DNA of 64,000 bases from Elysia chlorotica (Eukaryota; Mollusca; Gastropoda; Plakobranchidae): the NCBI GenBank assembly GCA_003991915.1, contig RQTK01000007.1:327528-391527 (forward strand), read 5' to 3'. Of the stretch, positions 38,501-51,266 are shown piece after piece. The notes under the pieces are model-generated. The model saw nothing but the letters and a program-made list of their open reading frames with translations, ran no database searches and was not told the DNA's origin. Position numbers and translations under genes: made by a program. Numbering within the stretch: position 1 is the first letter of the stretch; every line of letters starts with the position of its first letter.

Positions 38501-39067
38501 CAATAACTGAGGAAAGCACCAACAAAACTATAGTAACTATTGATTAAGAGAGTCAAAATAATTACGTTTAAAACTGAAAACCAAAACGTTTCGGATAATG
38601 TTTTGGATTGTTTCGATAAATTGTATTCTGCAATAAACTAGATTTCATATAACAAAAGAACATAAATCTATACGAGATATATAATTCTTTGAAAAGAGAT
38701 ATGAGCTTATTTTTGTCCACCAACAGGTGTCACATACAAGGAGTGTGCTTCTTTATTAAGTGTGAACAAATAATCATGCGACAAAGTAATCTTCTTAGGC
38801 TTCTTCGTTTTTTAATAATGTGATATGTTTTGTTTGGTTCCCTCGTATTTCATCATTCAGAATTGATTAGCCAGTAGACCTTTCCTTGAAACACTTTAAT
38901 TAAATTCGTTCAATAGCAAGATTTACTCACCCATCCAAGCCAAATCTACTCGTATTTGTCCAATAAAGAACGAGCGAAATTGAAATTAAGTAAGAGGCAG
39001 ACAAGTCTGCATTGATTTAGAGAAGGAAGATTACACGTAGCAAAGCATCTGACAGCAACAGAAAGCC

Positions 39068-39131
39068 AAAAAAAAAAAAAAAAACAAAAAAAAAAAAAAA
39101 AATCTCGATGGTTTAAAAAAAATGAAAAAAA

Positions 39132-39159
<28 letters not shown>
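39068..39159 (+). repeat. A-rich tract and (CA)n
   Basis: Two poly-A runs of about 17 bases separated by one C, then further A runs and a pure (CA)n of about 28 bases. Confidence 0.9.
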
Positions 39160-39163
<4 letters not shown>

Positions 39164-39537
39164 TATGCAGAAGAGGAATGAAAAAAATAGAAACTTGCTC
39201 GTTATGTGCTCTAGAGTTTTATGTGAAACATGCCAAAGCAAGGTTTGTTATGTCTTAATTAAATATCCGTGCGAGCGTCCATGTGACATTCCGAGTTATT
39301 GTGGGCAAATTGCCGACCTATACGACGTCAAACTGCTTTCTACACACACACACACATTCGTTTCGCAAATCTATATGATCTAATTTTTGCTTGACGTTTG
39401 TGTAGATCTCTACCTCAGGTCATTGGAACTATACAAAAGTATGCATTTCCTCTAATAATTGAAATAACGAAGCACTGGAAAGAGCAGTTGTCTGAATATA
39501 ATTTTGATAATGGTAATAAATAGCATCTAAGTCGATA

Positions 39538-39720
39538 AATCAGATAGAAAGCTTGTCAGTCATTCGCTCAATCAGTCAGACAGTCAGTCAGGTAAGCGTT
39601 CATTCATTCATTCATTCATCAATTGATACAGCCATGAGTGAGTGAGTCAGTCAGTATGCCAGGGTGTCAGACTGTCAGTTATTGAGCCCCAGTTTATCTC
39701 TCAGGCCGTCAGTCCAGTAT
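39538..39720 (+). repeat. Degenerate (GTCA)n/(ATTC)n cluster
   Basis: Repeated CAGTCAGTCAG, TCATTCATTCATTC and GTGAGTGAGTCAGTCAGT words within 180 bases. Imperfect tetranucleotide repeats, likely slippage-derived. Confidence 0.7.
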
Positions 39721-39838
39721 CTGTATCGTTTTGTTTATTAAGCTTTTCTTAGTTATCCTTCATTTTGCTCCCCAGAGGACGTCAGGTCGACAGCATACGT
39801 GTTTTCTATCGTTTTGTATTCTCGTACCTAGTTTTATA

Positions 39839-39867
39839 ATGTGTGTGTGTGTGTGTGTGTGTGTGTC
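39839..39867 (+). repeat. (GT)n microsatellite
   Basis: About 13 GT units. Confidence 0.92.
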
Positions 39868-41516
39868 TTGCAATCGCCTAAACTCTACTTCAATATTCAG
39901 ATGCAATGGATCATACAGTCAGACAGTGCATTCCAATCATCAGCTTTTGCTGCGAACGTCACCCCTTTTCATCATGGCATGAACTTAGCCCAGAATCATT
40001 ATCGGATACAAAAAATATTGACGAATTCCCCTGAACGTCTTTGATCTATATATACAAACAATAAAAAAGCATGCAAGTCCTCAACACCAAATGAAACTAT
40101 TATGTGCTTTACATAGACATAGGGGTAATTTCATATATACAAATCGTTTTGTGGATATGAGAAAAACGCCGACAGCTTTTTCAGCTTTCATGGCGAGAAC
40201 TAAATACAAAAAACATGCTAAAATAAAACAAAAACAAAGACAGGAAATCAAATCAGCCTGAACTTAAATGACACGAATCCTCAAAATATAAATGCTGCAT
40301 GTTTTGTACTCATTTGAACTGGGTGCGCAATGTGAGTGAAAAAGACACTGAGAGTTCAAATATTGGGGATACAATCTTCAATTTGCAGCAAAACGATGCT
40401 AACAACTAAGGACTAATTACTAAGCAATTAAAAATATTTTATGTCTCAACATAAAAGGTCATTAAGCGAAAACCAAAATATTAGTTACAATTTTAATGGT
40501 GCCTTCACACCCCATCCGTGGAGAACTTCATTTAGGAGTGTCTGGAGACGTCAGAGAAAACGAACGAACATTCTTTGCTTGCTTTCACTGAGTGCAAACA
40601 ATGTACTTTGAAGACTATAGGCATGTTAGGTAGGATTGGACTTAGCTATTAGGATGGGCTAATAACTCGTTTAGGAATAATGAGAGAAAAAGTGCAAAAC
40701 GAGTGAAAATCGTACAACTACTCCTGAAGCGACAGAGAAATGTCAAAATAAACGGCTAAACCTGGAAAAGTGAAGCGCTTTTCTCGTAAAATGACAACGT
40801 GCAAAGAAATGAACATACCAGCAGCCGACCACAAGCACGCAAAACAAGTACTCTAAAAACTGAACCGCTTGCTCCGGTGCTGAGAGTAACTAGGAGCGAG
40901 CAGTGTTCACACCCCAGGTCTCTGCCTGCGTCAGTAGCCCCCAGGAGATCGATCAGGGCGACGTCTAACGGTGGCCACACTTTCCATCCACTCATGACGT
41001 TCTCAAGTTGAAACAGGCGCTTTGAAATTCGTTTAGAGCTAATGTGTTCGGGGAATTGGTTGATAAGAAACAAATAGCGTAAAGAGAGAATTGCGTGTTA
41101 AGTTTTTCCTCAAAAAGTTACATTTCACCAAACAGTGACAAAATACATTTTTTCCCTTTCAAAGTTTTAGTTATCTCTGGTTTTACTCTGAAAAGATTCA
41201 CCGTTCTAAAAATTTTTAAAAGATGAAATGAAGAGAATACTGGGTGCTCTTGATAAGCTAAAATGAAATTTAGGAGGCTCGGAAGTAAATTAACTCTTTT
41301 AGGTTGGATATGATACATCTAAAATGTGTTAAGCATCTATTTGTACCTGAGTTGGTCAGGTAATTTGCTTGGTTGCTGGGTATATGTGGACAATATTGTT
41401 TACCGTTTGAATTCCTCTACAAGAATGCGAATCATTTATTCTTTTTAATTGCACCTCAATTTGTTGGATCAATTGCTGAATGACATAATCTCACTATTGT
41501 GGCAAAAAAATCCCCA

Positions 41517-41590
41517 AAACAACAGCAACAACAACAACAACCACAACAACAACAACAACAACAACAACAAAGCAACAACAACAACAAAAA
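41517..41590 (+). repeat. (AAC)n microsatellite
   Basis: AAC units with a few interruptions (AGC, CCAC). Confidence 0.92.
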
Positions 41591-41837
41591 ATAAAATGTT
41601 CTCAAAGCTGGTCAAATTGTCTCCATTGTTGATATCTAACCACCAGGATTGTGAACTCTCAAGGCCCATAAATGGCCCATTCTTAGCAGCCCTTTTTGTA
41701 AGGGCCAGAGGGTCTACGAAAAATAGTAGAGCTGTAGTCACAATAACGAACTAACAACTTGGGCTAAAAGTTGCTCTGCTGGTGCAAAAACATCGATGCT
41801 CTAAGGGTGTCTCGAGAAAGATGTTGTTGTTGTTGTT

Positions 41838-42032
41838 AAGTTGGTTTACCGTCCAACATCAACTCAATATAGGCTATATTATGGACGGGCCCTAAGACTA
41901 ACGTCTGGCAGTTTTATGTGCTGACACACACGAGACAGGGCGGTGATACCATGACTCCTGTCTCAGCCGCTCACATTAAACTGAAACCAACCCAACCAGT
42001 AGGGAGCTAAATCGTCAGTGCTTGAAATACGG
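41838..42032 (-). mobile_element. SINE copy with well-preserved body
   Basis: Contains CCGTCCAACATCAACTCAAT, GGCCCTAAGACTAACGTCTG, ACACACGAGACAGG, CCATGACTCCTGTCTCAGCC and CCAACCCAACCAGTAGGGAG. This is the best sample of the body and tail here and can serve as local reference. The tRNA-like head on the right is degraded after about 42032. TTG repeats at 41821-41837 adjoin the tail end. Confidence 0.75.
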
Positions 42033-42624
42033 ACTTTTTTCTACAACAGCCCCCCCTCCCCCGGCTAGAAAAAGATACAATATCACTCAAGCCATAAAAC
42101 TGTTTTGAAGTTGTTTTGTCACAGTTCAGGGCTATTTACTAGAGTTTTGTTGTCTGGATTTGTTTACTGAGCTTATGGTATTATTTGTGCGTAGAGCTAT
42201 ATACAGAGCTTTGTTAATGTCCGTGACCTTCGGCTATCTAATTAACTAATTATTGGTTTACAAGGTGTGGTAAATATCGAAGAAATAATAATTGTTACTA
42301 GAATTGACAATGACGCATTTGGTGGAGAGATGCCAAGTAAAATGAGAACATTAAGTAGGCTGTGGAAAATGTCAAATTTATAGTTTTTAAACAGCTGGTA
42401 AAAGCTAGCTTCACGTGGTTGTATAAAGATAGTGATATTTCTAAACTTGTTTTAAATAGGATACATACTGGAAATCCTGGAAAGAACATCTTTAAGTGTG
42501 GTGTACATATCATGGACACACCCACCTGTCAACAAGTACAAGTTTGCTCACTCATCTTATTTTCATATGATTTTACGTCTTTACGATAATTTCCCACTCA
42601 GGTATGGTGGCCTTATGTTTATTC

Positions 42625-42897
42625 AATTATGCGCATATTGTTAGTTTTTTTTTCTTCGTTTCCCACCTGAATTTGTTAAGAAAACAACCTTTGTGAGTGG
42701 AACAAAACTGTTAAACCATGATAAAACCAGAAAAAAAAAACGGTGGCCGTATAAGCCTACTTAATGGAGAGTATGAGTTTTCAAAAAACAAAACAAAAAG
42801 CCATACTACATTAAATTCTAAAAGTACGTCTAAAACTAAATCAGTTAAATATTAAGTTCAGAACTCTTGAATAAAGTGTTTATACATACGATGGAGT
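42625..42897 (+). repeat. Tandem duplication A, copy 1
   Basis: This 273-base unit opens AATTATGCGCATATTGTTAG and ends near TACGATGGAGT. It recurs 362 bases downstream with substitutions and small indels; for example, copy 1 has a run of ten A near 42730 where copy 2 has six. Confidence 0.9.
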
Positions 42898-42986
42898 GAT
42901 ACAGTAAGATAAACTATTAGTTGCAGCTTTAGTCATAGTGATGATAAATAATTATAGTTGAAGTAATGAAGTAGTAGTATTAGTAA

Positions 42987-43247
42987 AATTATGCGCATAT
43001 TGTTAGTTTGTATTTTTTTTCTTCGTTTTTCACCTGAATTTGTAACCTAACTTTTGTGAGTGGAACAAAATTGTTAAACCATGTTAAAACCAGAAAAAAT
43101 AGTGGCTGTATAAGCCTACTTAATGGAGATTATGAGTTTAAAAAAATACCCATAATACATTAAATTCTAAAAGTACGTCTAAAAGTAAATGAGTTAAATA
43201 TTATGTTCAGAACTCTTGAATAAAGTGTTCATACAATACGATGGAGT
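42987..43247 (+). repeat. Tandem duplication A, copy 2
   Basis: This 261-base copy has the same start (AATTATGCGCATATTGTTAG) and the same end (TACGATGGAGT) as copy 1. The intervening 89 bases (42898-42986) and the sequence after copy 2 share GTTGCA...TTTAGT, so the original unit may be about 360 bases. Confidence 0.9.
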
Positions 43248-43371
43248 TGAAGTTTTAGTTTAGAAGAAGTTGCAATTTAGTAGAAGCCGTAGCATAATGT
43301 AATATAACTTTTACTTTTCCTTATATGACACATCAAATGAATTAATGGAAGATGAAAAAGTGATCAAGATT

Positions 43372-43454
<83 letters not shown>
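43372..43454 (+). repeat. (GAT)n microsatellite
   Basis: About 27 perfect GAT units, with degenerate GAT/GAG units up to about 43555. Confidence 0.95.
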
Positions 43455-44014
43455 ACCGATGATGAAGATATTGATGAGGAGGAGGAATAGGAGAAAGAGG
43501 AAATGATGACAACGATGCGAATGATAATGATGATGTTGATGATAAGTTGGAGATGAAAAAGTAAAAGGAAAAGAATGAGTAAACAAGTCGATGGGTGAGA
43601 AATAGTATAAAAGATGAGGGACGAAAGGTCGAGAAAGAGTTATAAACCAATAATAAGCAAAGCGGGAAGACAAAAAAGTAAAGAAAAACAGTAAGACGTA
43701 CACGGAAACCGATAATGATGCCATTGCACTATTTTCACACCTTGCATCATTCTGGGTTAAGATTATGCATACCCTCTTTCTTCACGCTAATAGGCACAGC
43801 TTCCTAAAACAAAGCTCTTGTTTTTCCGATGCTTTCTCACCGTCTAGCATTGCGTCTGAGGAGCGCTCCCAAAGATTTTCTGCTCCTCCGATCGCTTAAC
43901 TCCGACAGCGCGAGTGCAATGTTAACCCGCGTACCGTCATAGTTTAGATCAAGATCTAACTGGTAAAAGCTTTACCTGCACTGAGTGTTCTGTTTCTGGC
44001 GTTAATCTTTTCGT

Positions 44015-44245
44015 ACACAGCTCATTCATGGCGTTGTAACTCGATTCTTCTCGCCTGGTTGGAGAGAGTGGTAAAGGAAAGTAGCTACAGGTGCCTGATT
44101 AGTTTGATCTGTAAGCTCTGACTACTATAAGCCGTGTCGTTGTGCCTTTAAAAGTAAAGATTTCAACCGGTTTGACATTTTAGTGGTGAATTATTTTTTG
44201 TGAACTCCAGTGAAAGGAAAAAGGAAAAATGAAGCACAACAACAA

Positions 44246-44299
<54 letters not shown>

Positions 44300-44980
44300 A
44301 AATAACAACAACAACAACAACGAAACAACAACAACAACAACATCAACAGAAACAACAAGAACAACAGCAACGAAAAAGACAACAAATGAAAAAAAATAAT
44401 AGAAATGAGAACGTGAAAAGGGGAAAAAAATGAAGTGCTGAAAAAATAATCAGCGCCAGGATACATTTTTTGCGTAAGTCAATGTATACTTTTTGTATGA
44501 TCTGGGGCATCATTTTATTGGCTGCTCTATTTCCCGGACCGGGGTATCAAATGCCGTTGACGCCATGGTTAAGGTCTTCTTTTATTCAATTCAAAAGAAG
44601 AGATGAACGCGCGATAAAATTTAAAAACATACACCCATACCCACACACAAAAACAACTCAATCTCTGAAAACACAACTCTAACCCCTCCTTTTTATTTTA
44701 TATGTTTGAACCGTGCTAATCACGAGATGCTAAGAATTCCTCAATAGTCGTACCCTCCCCCCAAAAAATGCTCAATGCTTGTCATGTAATTCAAACCATT
44801 CAATGAGTTCCCACGCATACTTGTTTGTCTAGTGTTCATCTCCAAGTTTTAAAACACCTTTATTTATGCCCCTAGAGCTGTATCTACACAGCCAGTGCGT
44901 GTCTGTTTGCCTTTATGAGCGTATTTCATCCACTTCGTTTGTAATCAAGCTGTCCTTAGTTTGAATCCGGCATTTATTTA
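44015..44980 (+). repeat. Tandem duplication B, copy 1 (966 bases)
   Basis: Begins ACACAGCTCATTCATGGCGT and ends GAATCCGGCATTTATTTA, directly abutting copy 2. It carries an internal (AAC)n at 44238-44350 that is longer and more interrupted than that of copy 2. It lacks about 35 bases that copy 2 has just before its AAC tract. No recognisable gene. Confidence 0.93.
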
Positions 44981-45254
44981 ACACAGCTCATTCATGGCGT
45001 TGTAACTCGATTCTTCTCGCCTGGTTGGAGAGAGTGGTAAAGGAAAGTAGCTACAGGTGCCTGATTAGTTTGATCGGTAAGCTCTGACTACTATGAGCCG
45101 TGTCGTTGTGCCTTTAAAAGTAAAGGTTTCAACCGGTTTGACATTTTAGTGGTGGATTATTCTTTGTGGACTTCAGTGAAAGGTGATTCAAGTACACCAC
45201 ATCCACTTATGCCAAAAGAAAAAAGGAAAAATGAAGCACAACAACAACAACTGC

Positions 45255-45310
<56 letters not shown>

Positions 45311-45946
45311 ATAACAACAAATGAAAAAAAAACTTTTAGAAACGAGAACGTGAAAAAAGGTAAAAAAATGAGGTGATGAAAAGTAATAGTTTGATTTGCA
45401 CCAATAGGCGCCAGGATTCATTTTTTGCGTACTTCGATTTAAATTCTATATTTTTTGTAAGATCTGAGGCATCATTGTATTGTCTGCTCTATTTCCCGGA
45501 CAGGGGTATCAAAGGTCGTTGACGCTATGGTTAAGGTCTTCTTTTATTCAATTCAAAAGAAGAGATGAACGCGCGATAAAATTTAAAAACAGACACCCAT
45601 ACACACACACAAAAACAACTCAATCACTGAAAACACAACTCTAACTCCTCCTATTTATTTTATATGTTTGAAACCATGCTAATCACGAGATGCTAAGAAT
45701 TCCTCAATAGTCGTACACTCTCCAGAAGAAAATGCTCAACACTTGTCATGTAATTCAGACCATTCAATGAGTTCCCATGGATACTTGTTTGTCTAGTGTT
45801 CATCTCCAAGTTTTTAAACACCTCTATTTATGCCCCTAGCACTGTATCTACGCAGCCAGTGCGTGTCTGTTTTGCCCTGATGAGCGTATTTCATCCACTT
45901 TGTTTGTAATCAAGCTGTCCTTAGTTTGAATCAGGCATTTATTTTT
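44981..45946 (+). repeat. Tandem duplication B, copy 2
   Basis: Starts with the same ACACAGCTCATTCATGGCGT. Most of its length matches copy 1 with scattered substitutions. Its (CAA)n at 45238-45310 gives an apparent poly-Gln frame from 45149, which is not backed by any gene structure. Confidence 0.93.
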
Positions 45947-46297
45947 TAGAAAAGAACTCTATTTGACCTTTCCCAGTACTTTGGTATTGTCAAATGCGAA
46001 CGAACTATAGCTTAGGCTTAGGTGGTCCAAAACATACAAGGGTTTTACTTTATAACCTTGTGGTTGTAGGTACCCACTCACTTGTTTACTGTTCGAATTG
46101 GTGGGGAAGAGATGGGGTTTCAACTCCATGAAACAAAGTCTGTGATTCTGCCTGCCTAACTATGTTTTGGTCTCCGTCTGCGTGTCTGCGTATCTGCCTA
46201 TCTATTTCTTGTCTCTGTCTGCCTGTCTGTCTAACTCTCCCTGTTTTTGCCTCTGTATATCCCTAACTTCCCTTTGTCTCTTTCTCAGTCTCTCTAT

Positions 46298-46304
46298 CCC
46301 CCTC

Positions 46305-46340
<36 letters not shown>
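46298..46340 (+). repeat. (CT)n microsatellite
   Basis: CT repeat with a CTAT interruption, about 43 bases. Confidence 0.92.
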
Positions 46341-46344
<4 letters not shown>

Positions 46345-47590
46345 ACACATACTGTTAATACTTACATTTAAAAAGTTTATCTCAAATTGTTCAATGTGTT
46401 ACAAATACTCCTAAAATATGTGCCCAGAGAAGGAATAATTAATGTCCAATGGTACTTTATCTTAATGTAATTTATAACTAGCTATTCTGTTATTTAGATA
46501 TACTTGAAAATTAATGTTTTATGGTTTAATAAACTGAGTAGTAACACTGGTTAATTTTTTGTCATTTTAATGCCATCGTTATATGATCATTTAAATAAAT
46601 CTATATTTTTCATAAAATTTCATGTAAAGTATGTACTGACTCACTGTTTTTCAATATGCCTGCCACTCTTTTTTCTCTTAAGATTTATTCTACTGTACAA
46701 GACGAAAAAAACTAGTTAAAAGAATATTCATTAATCATTTAAACGAATGCAAAAGCAAGTACATTTAATTTGTTTTCGAAGTGTTCAAGAAAATATTCTG
46801 TGAACGTTTTGGACTCCTGTGTTTTGACAGATGATATTTAAAGGAACGGAACCAAAAATAGAATCAGCCACTAACAGGAAACGACTCGCAAAACAGGAAA
46901 ACTGTCCCGTGGGGTTTTCCACTGATTTTGTTTGAGGTATAATATCATTATTCTCTCCCAAGAATAATTGATCTCAGGCCAACAGCCTTGTGTTTTGGCA
47001 TTCACGTATGGAGATTTCATGTCATCTGCTACCATAGGCGGAATCGGGCCAGAAAAAGGACTGTGACGTCTTTCTACCCATGTCCCTCATAATTCTGTCA
47101 TGTGCACAGCTCCCGGTATTTTGACTATTCAAATACTGCTGTTACAGCTTTCCTTTTATTATTTTATTGATTACATTAATTTTGATTCTGGGCTTGACGC
47201 TTCTTTCTCTCCTAAGAAAACAAATATTGCCTTTTAACACTTTTCCCACATTTCTTTAAGTCTTTAACGAAAACCTTCGGCATTGGTTCTTTTTTGGTGT
47301 GACGCCAATCTCAATTCCGGAGGGGGGCCCAGACCACACACTTACTGACAATGTTCCCACCTAGTTTTACCGATGAGGTCTTTTGCTTCACTTCAACGCG
47401 AGACACCATTTAAATTGCGCCTTTTCCCAGCAGTGAGCTTTTTGAGATGGCATTGCAAATAAAACGTGAACACGAAAACTTCTCCAAGATTTTACTGCCA
47501 TTTCGTCCATCAATCCCAGTCCAGTATTTGTCATGGCTCTTGAGTGCGTCGTTCTAATAAGCTCAACTTTAAAGAAGGAACTAGTCTTGA

Positions 47591-47830
47591 GGGGACAAAG
47601 TGACTCAGTTGGTATAGCGACCCTGACCTGAAAGTTATGTATTCGAATTTAAATCAAAGCTGAGTATCTTCCCCTCGTTGGATCGATGTCAGTAAAATGT
47701 GACCAACTGGGGCATAATGTCCGGGTGATCCTCATATGACTCTGTGAGGCAGCACGTAAAATTGGTAGATATTACTCTTGATGTCCGTCCACCCCATGGC
47801 CTGGTCGCTAAAGTTTGACGTTAACAAAAG
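47591..47830 (+). mobile_element. tRNA-derived SINE, + orientation, near full length
   Basis: The head reads GGGACAAAGTGACTCAGTTG, then GTATAGCGACC (box A-like) and TATGTATTCGAATTT (box B-like). The body contains GTCAGTAAAATGTGACCAAC and GGGGCATAATGTCCGGGTG. The end resembles GGCCTGGTCGCTAAAGTTTG followed by ACGTTAAC. Orientation is opposite to most other copies. Confidence 0.7.
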
Positions 47831-47928
47831 AATCAACCAACTGACAGTCTTTCATCATTAACGTGTTCAACATTATCATGTCAAGGTAACAAATTTCGTA
47901 CTGCATTATTTCCTATTTACTTTAGTTT

Positions 47929-47992
<64 letters not shown>

Positions 47993-48012
47993 CAGTAGTT
48001 GTATTATCGTTA

Positions 48013-48073
<61 letters not shown>

Positions 48074-48141
48074 ATTTCAAATTTTGTTGTTGTTGTTGTT
48101 GCTGTTGTTGTTGTTGTGAAAGGCATAAGATAATGCTTTGG

Positions 48142-48233
<92 letters not shown>

Positions 48234-48659
48234 TTACTACTATCTCTTTAACATGAATATAAATAAGACATTCTGCTAATTGCAGGTTTTGTACGCCTCT
48301 CCACACTCATTCGCTTTATAAATCTGGAAATCCCAGGAAGATGTTGAAATGCTTAATAATATAATTATTGACGTTTCTTGGTCAGACAAGTAAAGGAATA
48401 CAGACCAGCTGACACTAATAATGGAATAGTTAAAAGTAGGGCTTCATAAAACATTTAGTTCTTAAATAAGACAAATTAAACATTTTGGCATCTGTGAATT
48501 GTTCAAACTGAGCATTTACGTTGAAAAAATAAAGAATAATTCGAAACCGCATTAATGTTTGTCGCAGTTAATTGACTTTTTAAATGTATATTGCTGCACT
48601 CAAAAGTGTGCTCATAATTTTACTCACACTAATAACTTTGGATTTTTTTTTCTCTACTT
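47831..48659. other. Spacer holding a compound trinucleotide repeat
   Basis: AT-rich, no exon. The repeat at 47930-48241 is listed separately. Confidence 0.4.
47930..48241 (+). repeat. Four-part trinucleotide repeat forming a long inverted repeat
   Basis: In order: (AGT)n at about 47930-48000, (ATT)n at about 48015-48071, (TTG)n at about 48083-48117, then unique AAAGGCATAAGATAATGC, and (ACT)n at about 48143-48241. (AGT)n and (ACT)n are reverse complements, so the outer arrays can pair over about 70 bases around a loop of about 140 bases. Confidence 0.92.
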
Positions 48660-48851
48660 AGGCGCTTGTTAGGTGCACTAAATTTGTACGACATGGATCC
48701 AAAAACTAACGTCACACTAAGACAACGGGAATTTTAAATATCTCTGTCTAACCTGTCGCAGTATGATGGCCACGGTAAGTAAGCCTGATCATGGATTTGA
48801 ACCCGAAAAATCCTAAATAGAAGCTCCATCGACTGAGCTAATCCCGCCCCC
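48660..48851 (-). mobile_element. tRNA-derived SINE with very clear tRNA-like head
   Basis: The reverse complement of 48787-48851 reads GGGGGCGGGATTAGCTCAGT, then CGATGGAGC (a canonical box A) and TTCGGGTTCAAATCC (a canonical box B). The body on the left (CCAAAAACTAACGTCACAC, TCGCAGTATGATGGCC) is more diverged. The head alone could be mistaken for a tRNA gene, but its 3' side runs straight into SINE body and no acceptor-stem partner is seen. Confidence 0.7.
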
Positions 48852-51230
48852 TTTCAAATATGTAGTGCAGTTGTTTGTGAAATGCATTCTCCATGTGATT
48901 TAATCTATTATTGAAAACAATTCTCTACAGAATCCTTTTTATATTTGCTGGTGCAACTCTGACCTTTAAAATATGACTCAACATTTTTATCCGTATTATA
49001 TTAAGTGTTGAAATACAATACGGATAATTTTTTTCGCGGCCAAAATGGCACTGTTTTTTTGCTTCAGCATGCGTAAGCGTAGAAGCCATTGATGTCTTGA
49101 AACAGCCGAGTAGGTCTTTGGAAGGGCATCCACACAGATTTGAAAAAAAAAAGACTAACAGTTGTAAAATTATCTTTGCAGTTAAGCGATAAAATGTTAA
49201 AACCTTTTTTTTTTATAAATTGCAATTTAAATCCAAAACGTCGAGTTCGAACAGGTTTACTTGTTATGTAGGCCCACAGTCATACACAAAGCAGAGTACA
49301 GAAATAAACAAAGTTATTTAAAAAAAAGATAAAGTCAATATTGTTAAGTTGTATGGTTCGAAGGAGCTCACAGTCTAAACTTGGTGGAAGTTTGGTTTAA
49401 GTGGTTTAGCTTAGTCATTAGATTGAAGCCCTTTATTCATCTGCATAAATGGAAAACGTTCGTCCTAGAAGACTAGACATCTAAAACTGAGCGACGCTTT
49501 CCGATCAAAAGTGGAAGTCGATCGAATTTAGGGTAAAAAATATAAGGAAGTCATAAAACAAACACAACAGAGCACCTTTTTTCAAAGTTTAAAAGGAGGA
49601 TGATGAGAAAAGAAAATGGAGGCAGAGAGCGAAGGGGGACCTTGTTATCTTCTGTTGCATGTGTCATGACGGGTCTCAAAATGTTCAACATCTATTTATG
49701 AAAAAAAAACAATGCTTTGTGATATAATTTTCACTGTCTTCATAATCGAACTGTGAAATATTCCTGGCCACATTAAGGACTTCTATAATATAATTATAGA
49801 TAACAAGAATAAAGTATAACTTTTGCTTATACCTTTGCTTTATGTGACAAAATATAACATTGGAAAAACACACATTAGAGTTTTTTCAAACATAGGGGAG
49901 AAATTCAAACCCCACACATACAATTTACTGCAAGTAAAAGAGTGCCTGAAAATTGAACAAACTTCAGAAAAGGAGAACATTGTAATTAGGAGAACATTGT
50001 AATTATTGCCTTTGCTAGCGTGTTGATAAGACTATTCTTGGGGAAACATAATTATGTTCTTAATTTTATTATGAAAGTTGGATAGTTGTTACCGACAGAT
50101 GGGCAGATATACCAGGGAGAAACAAACATTAATATAGAGGTTGAACTAGATAGATGGTTGAATCAATATGCTGATTCGATTCTGGACGACAGAAAAGAAA
50201 AAGTATCAGATAGAGACAGAGGTTGCGTCAAGTCTGAAGAAAACGAAAGACTGAACCAACACGGCGACAGAAAATCTAAACAATATAAACGTGAAATGAC
50301 ATGTTTAGAATATTGATTAACGAAACTGTGTGAAAAAAATGTAAAAAAAAAACGAACAAAGAAAGAATGGAAAACAACAAAAAGTCTTAAAATCTAAACC
50401 AGACAAAAAAAAAAAAAAAAAGAAATCAACAATGAATAAACAAAACATAGCTATGCTTAAAATACAGAAGAAAAAAAATAGAACTTAGGTGAAAAAAGCG
50501 TTTAGTACGAAGAAGATGTGGAAAGAGTACATCCTTAAGCTTATTGTTGTTTTTTTTTACGTACGTTTGCTCAGGGTTATTATTTAAAAGCTCACCAATA
50601 AGCAGTGTAAAATTTCTGTCGAGTGCAATGTTGAGCCCTGCTGGAAATGATTGAAGCTAATGGAGGGTGAGGGACTAGAGCAACACCGCTGTGTCAGGTG
50701 AACCTCAAACTAGTTGAATTAAAAAAAATTTAAGGAAAGAGAACAAAACATGGAGGTCGTGAAGATGTAGATCAATTACTGACTTTACACGATGGGAATC
50801 TCTTGATCTATTTTTTAATAATTTCAGCTTGTGGTCTTATCGGTAGGACCCTTATTTTAACCATTACACTTCAACGAAAATCACCTTGTTTTTTTGTTTT
50901 AATTCTAATTAAAATTTGTATCAAACATAAATGTATAAGAGCTTGGCAATTACATTCAAACGATTTGATTTTAGTGAACGGGCTAAATTAAAAGGTTAAT
51001 TGAACAGAAGAGAATGGATTACCAGAAGTCACAGACAGAGACAGCGAAGTGTAGCATCACACTTACTCAGTACTTGAACTATTTTGCCGTCTCTAATGCG
51101 TACAAGTGCAGATCGCGTTTTGCTTTAAGTAGACTATGTTAGAGATGACCCTTTAATTTTTTGCGTTGGCTACCTGACTTTTCCTTAGTGCTAAGAGTAA
51201 TATGTTTTTCGCTCTTCTTCCAAATGAGCA

Positions 51231-51266
51231 AACAAACAAACAAACAAACAAACAAACAAAAAAACA
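51231..51266 (+). repeat. (CAAA)n microsatellite
   Basis: About eight CAAA/ACAA units. Confidence 0.88.

Larger units (their letters stand above)
34691..41837. other. Non-coding; assembly gap and microsatellites
   Basis: Contains the 478-N gap, (CA)n and (GT)n tracts, an A-rich tract and a cluster of GTCA/ATTC short repeats. A GC-richer stretch at 40860-41000 is open on both strands but has no recognisable motif. No exon was assigned. Confidence 0.4.
42033..47590. other. Non-coding; two tandem duplications and (GAT)n, (AAC)n tracts
   Basis: The stretch is dominated by the duplications listed separately. Around 46140-46300 there is TCTGCCTGTCTG-rich sequence. The segment 46850-47480 is somewhat richer in G and C but shows no exon I can support. 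Confidence 0.4.

Noticed and set aside
40799-41073. GC-richer stretch open on both strands
   Set aside because: No motif and no convincing splice pair on either strand.
45149-45376. Poly-Gln protein in tandem duplication B
   Set aside because: The frame exists only because of (CAA)n; the matching place in copy 1 does not keep it, and no splice structure is seen.
48787-48851. Apparent tRNA gene on the - strand
   Set aside because: Boxes A and B are good, but the 3' side continues into SINE body and no acceptor-stem partner is visible; it is a SINE head.
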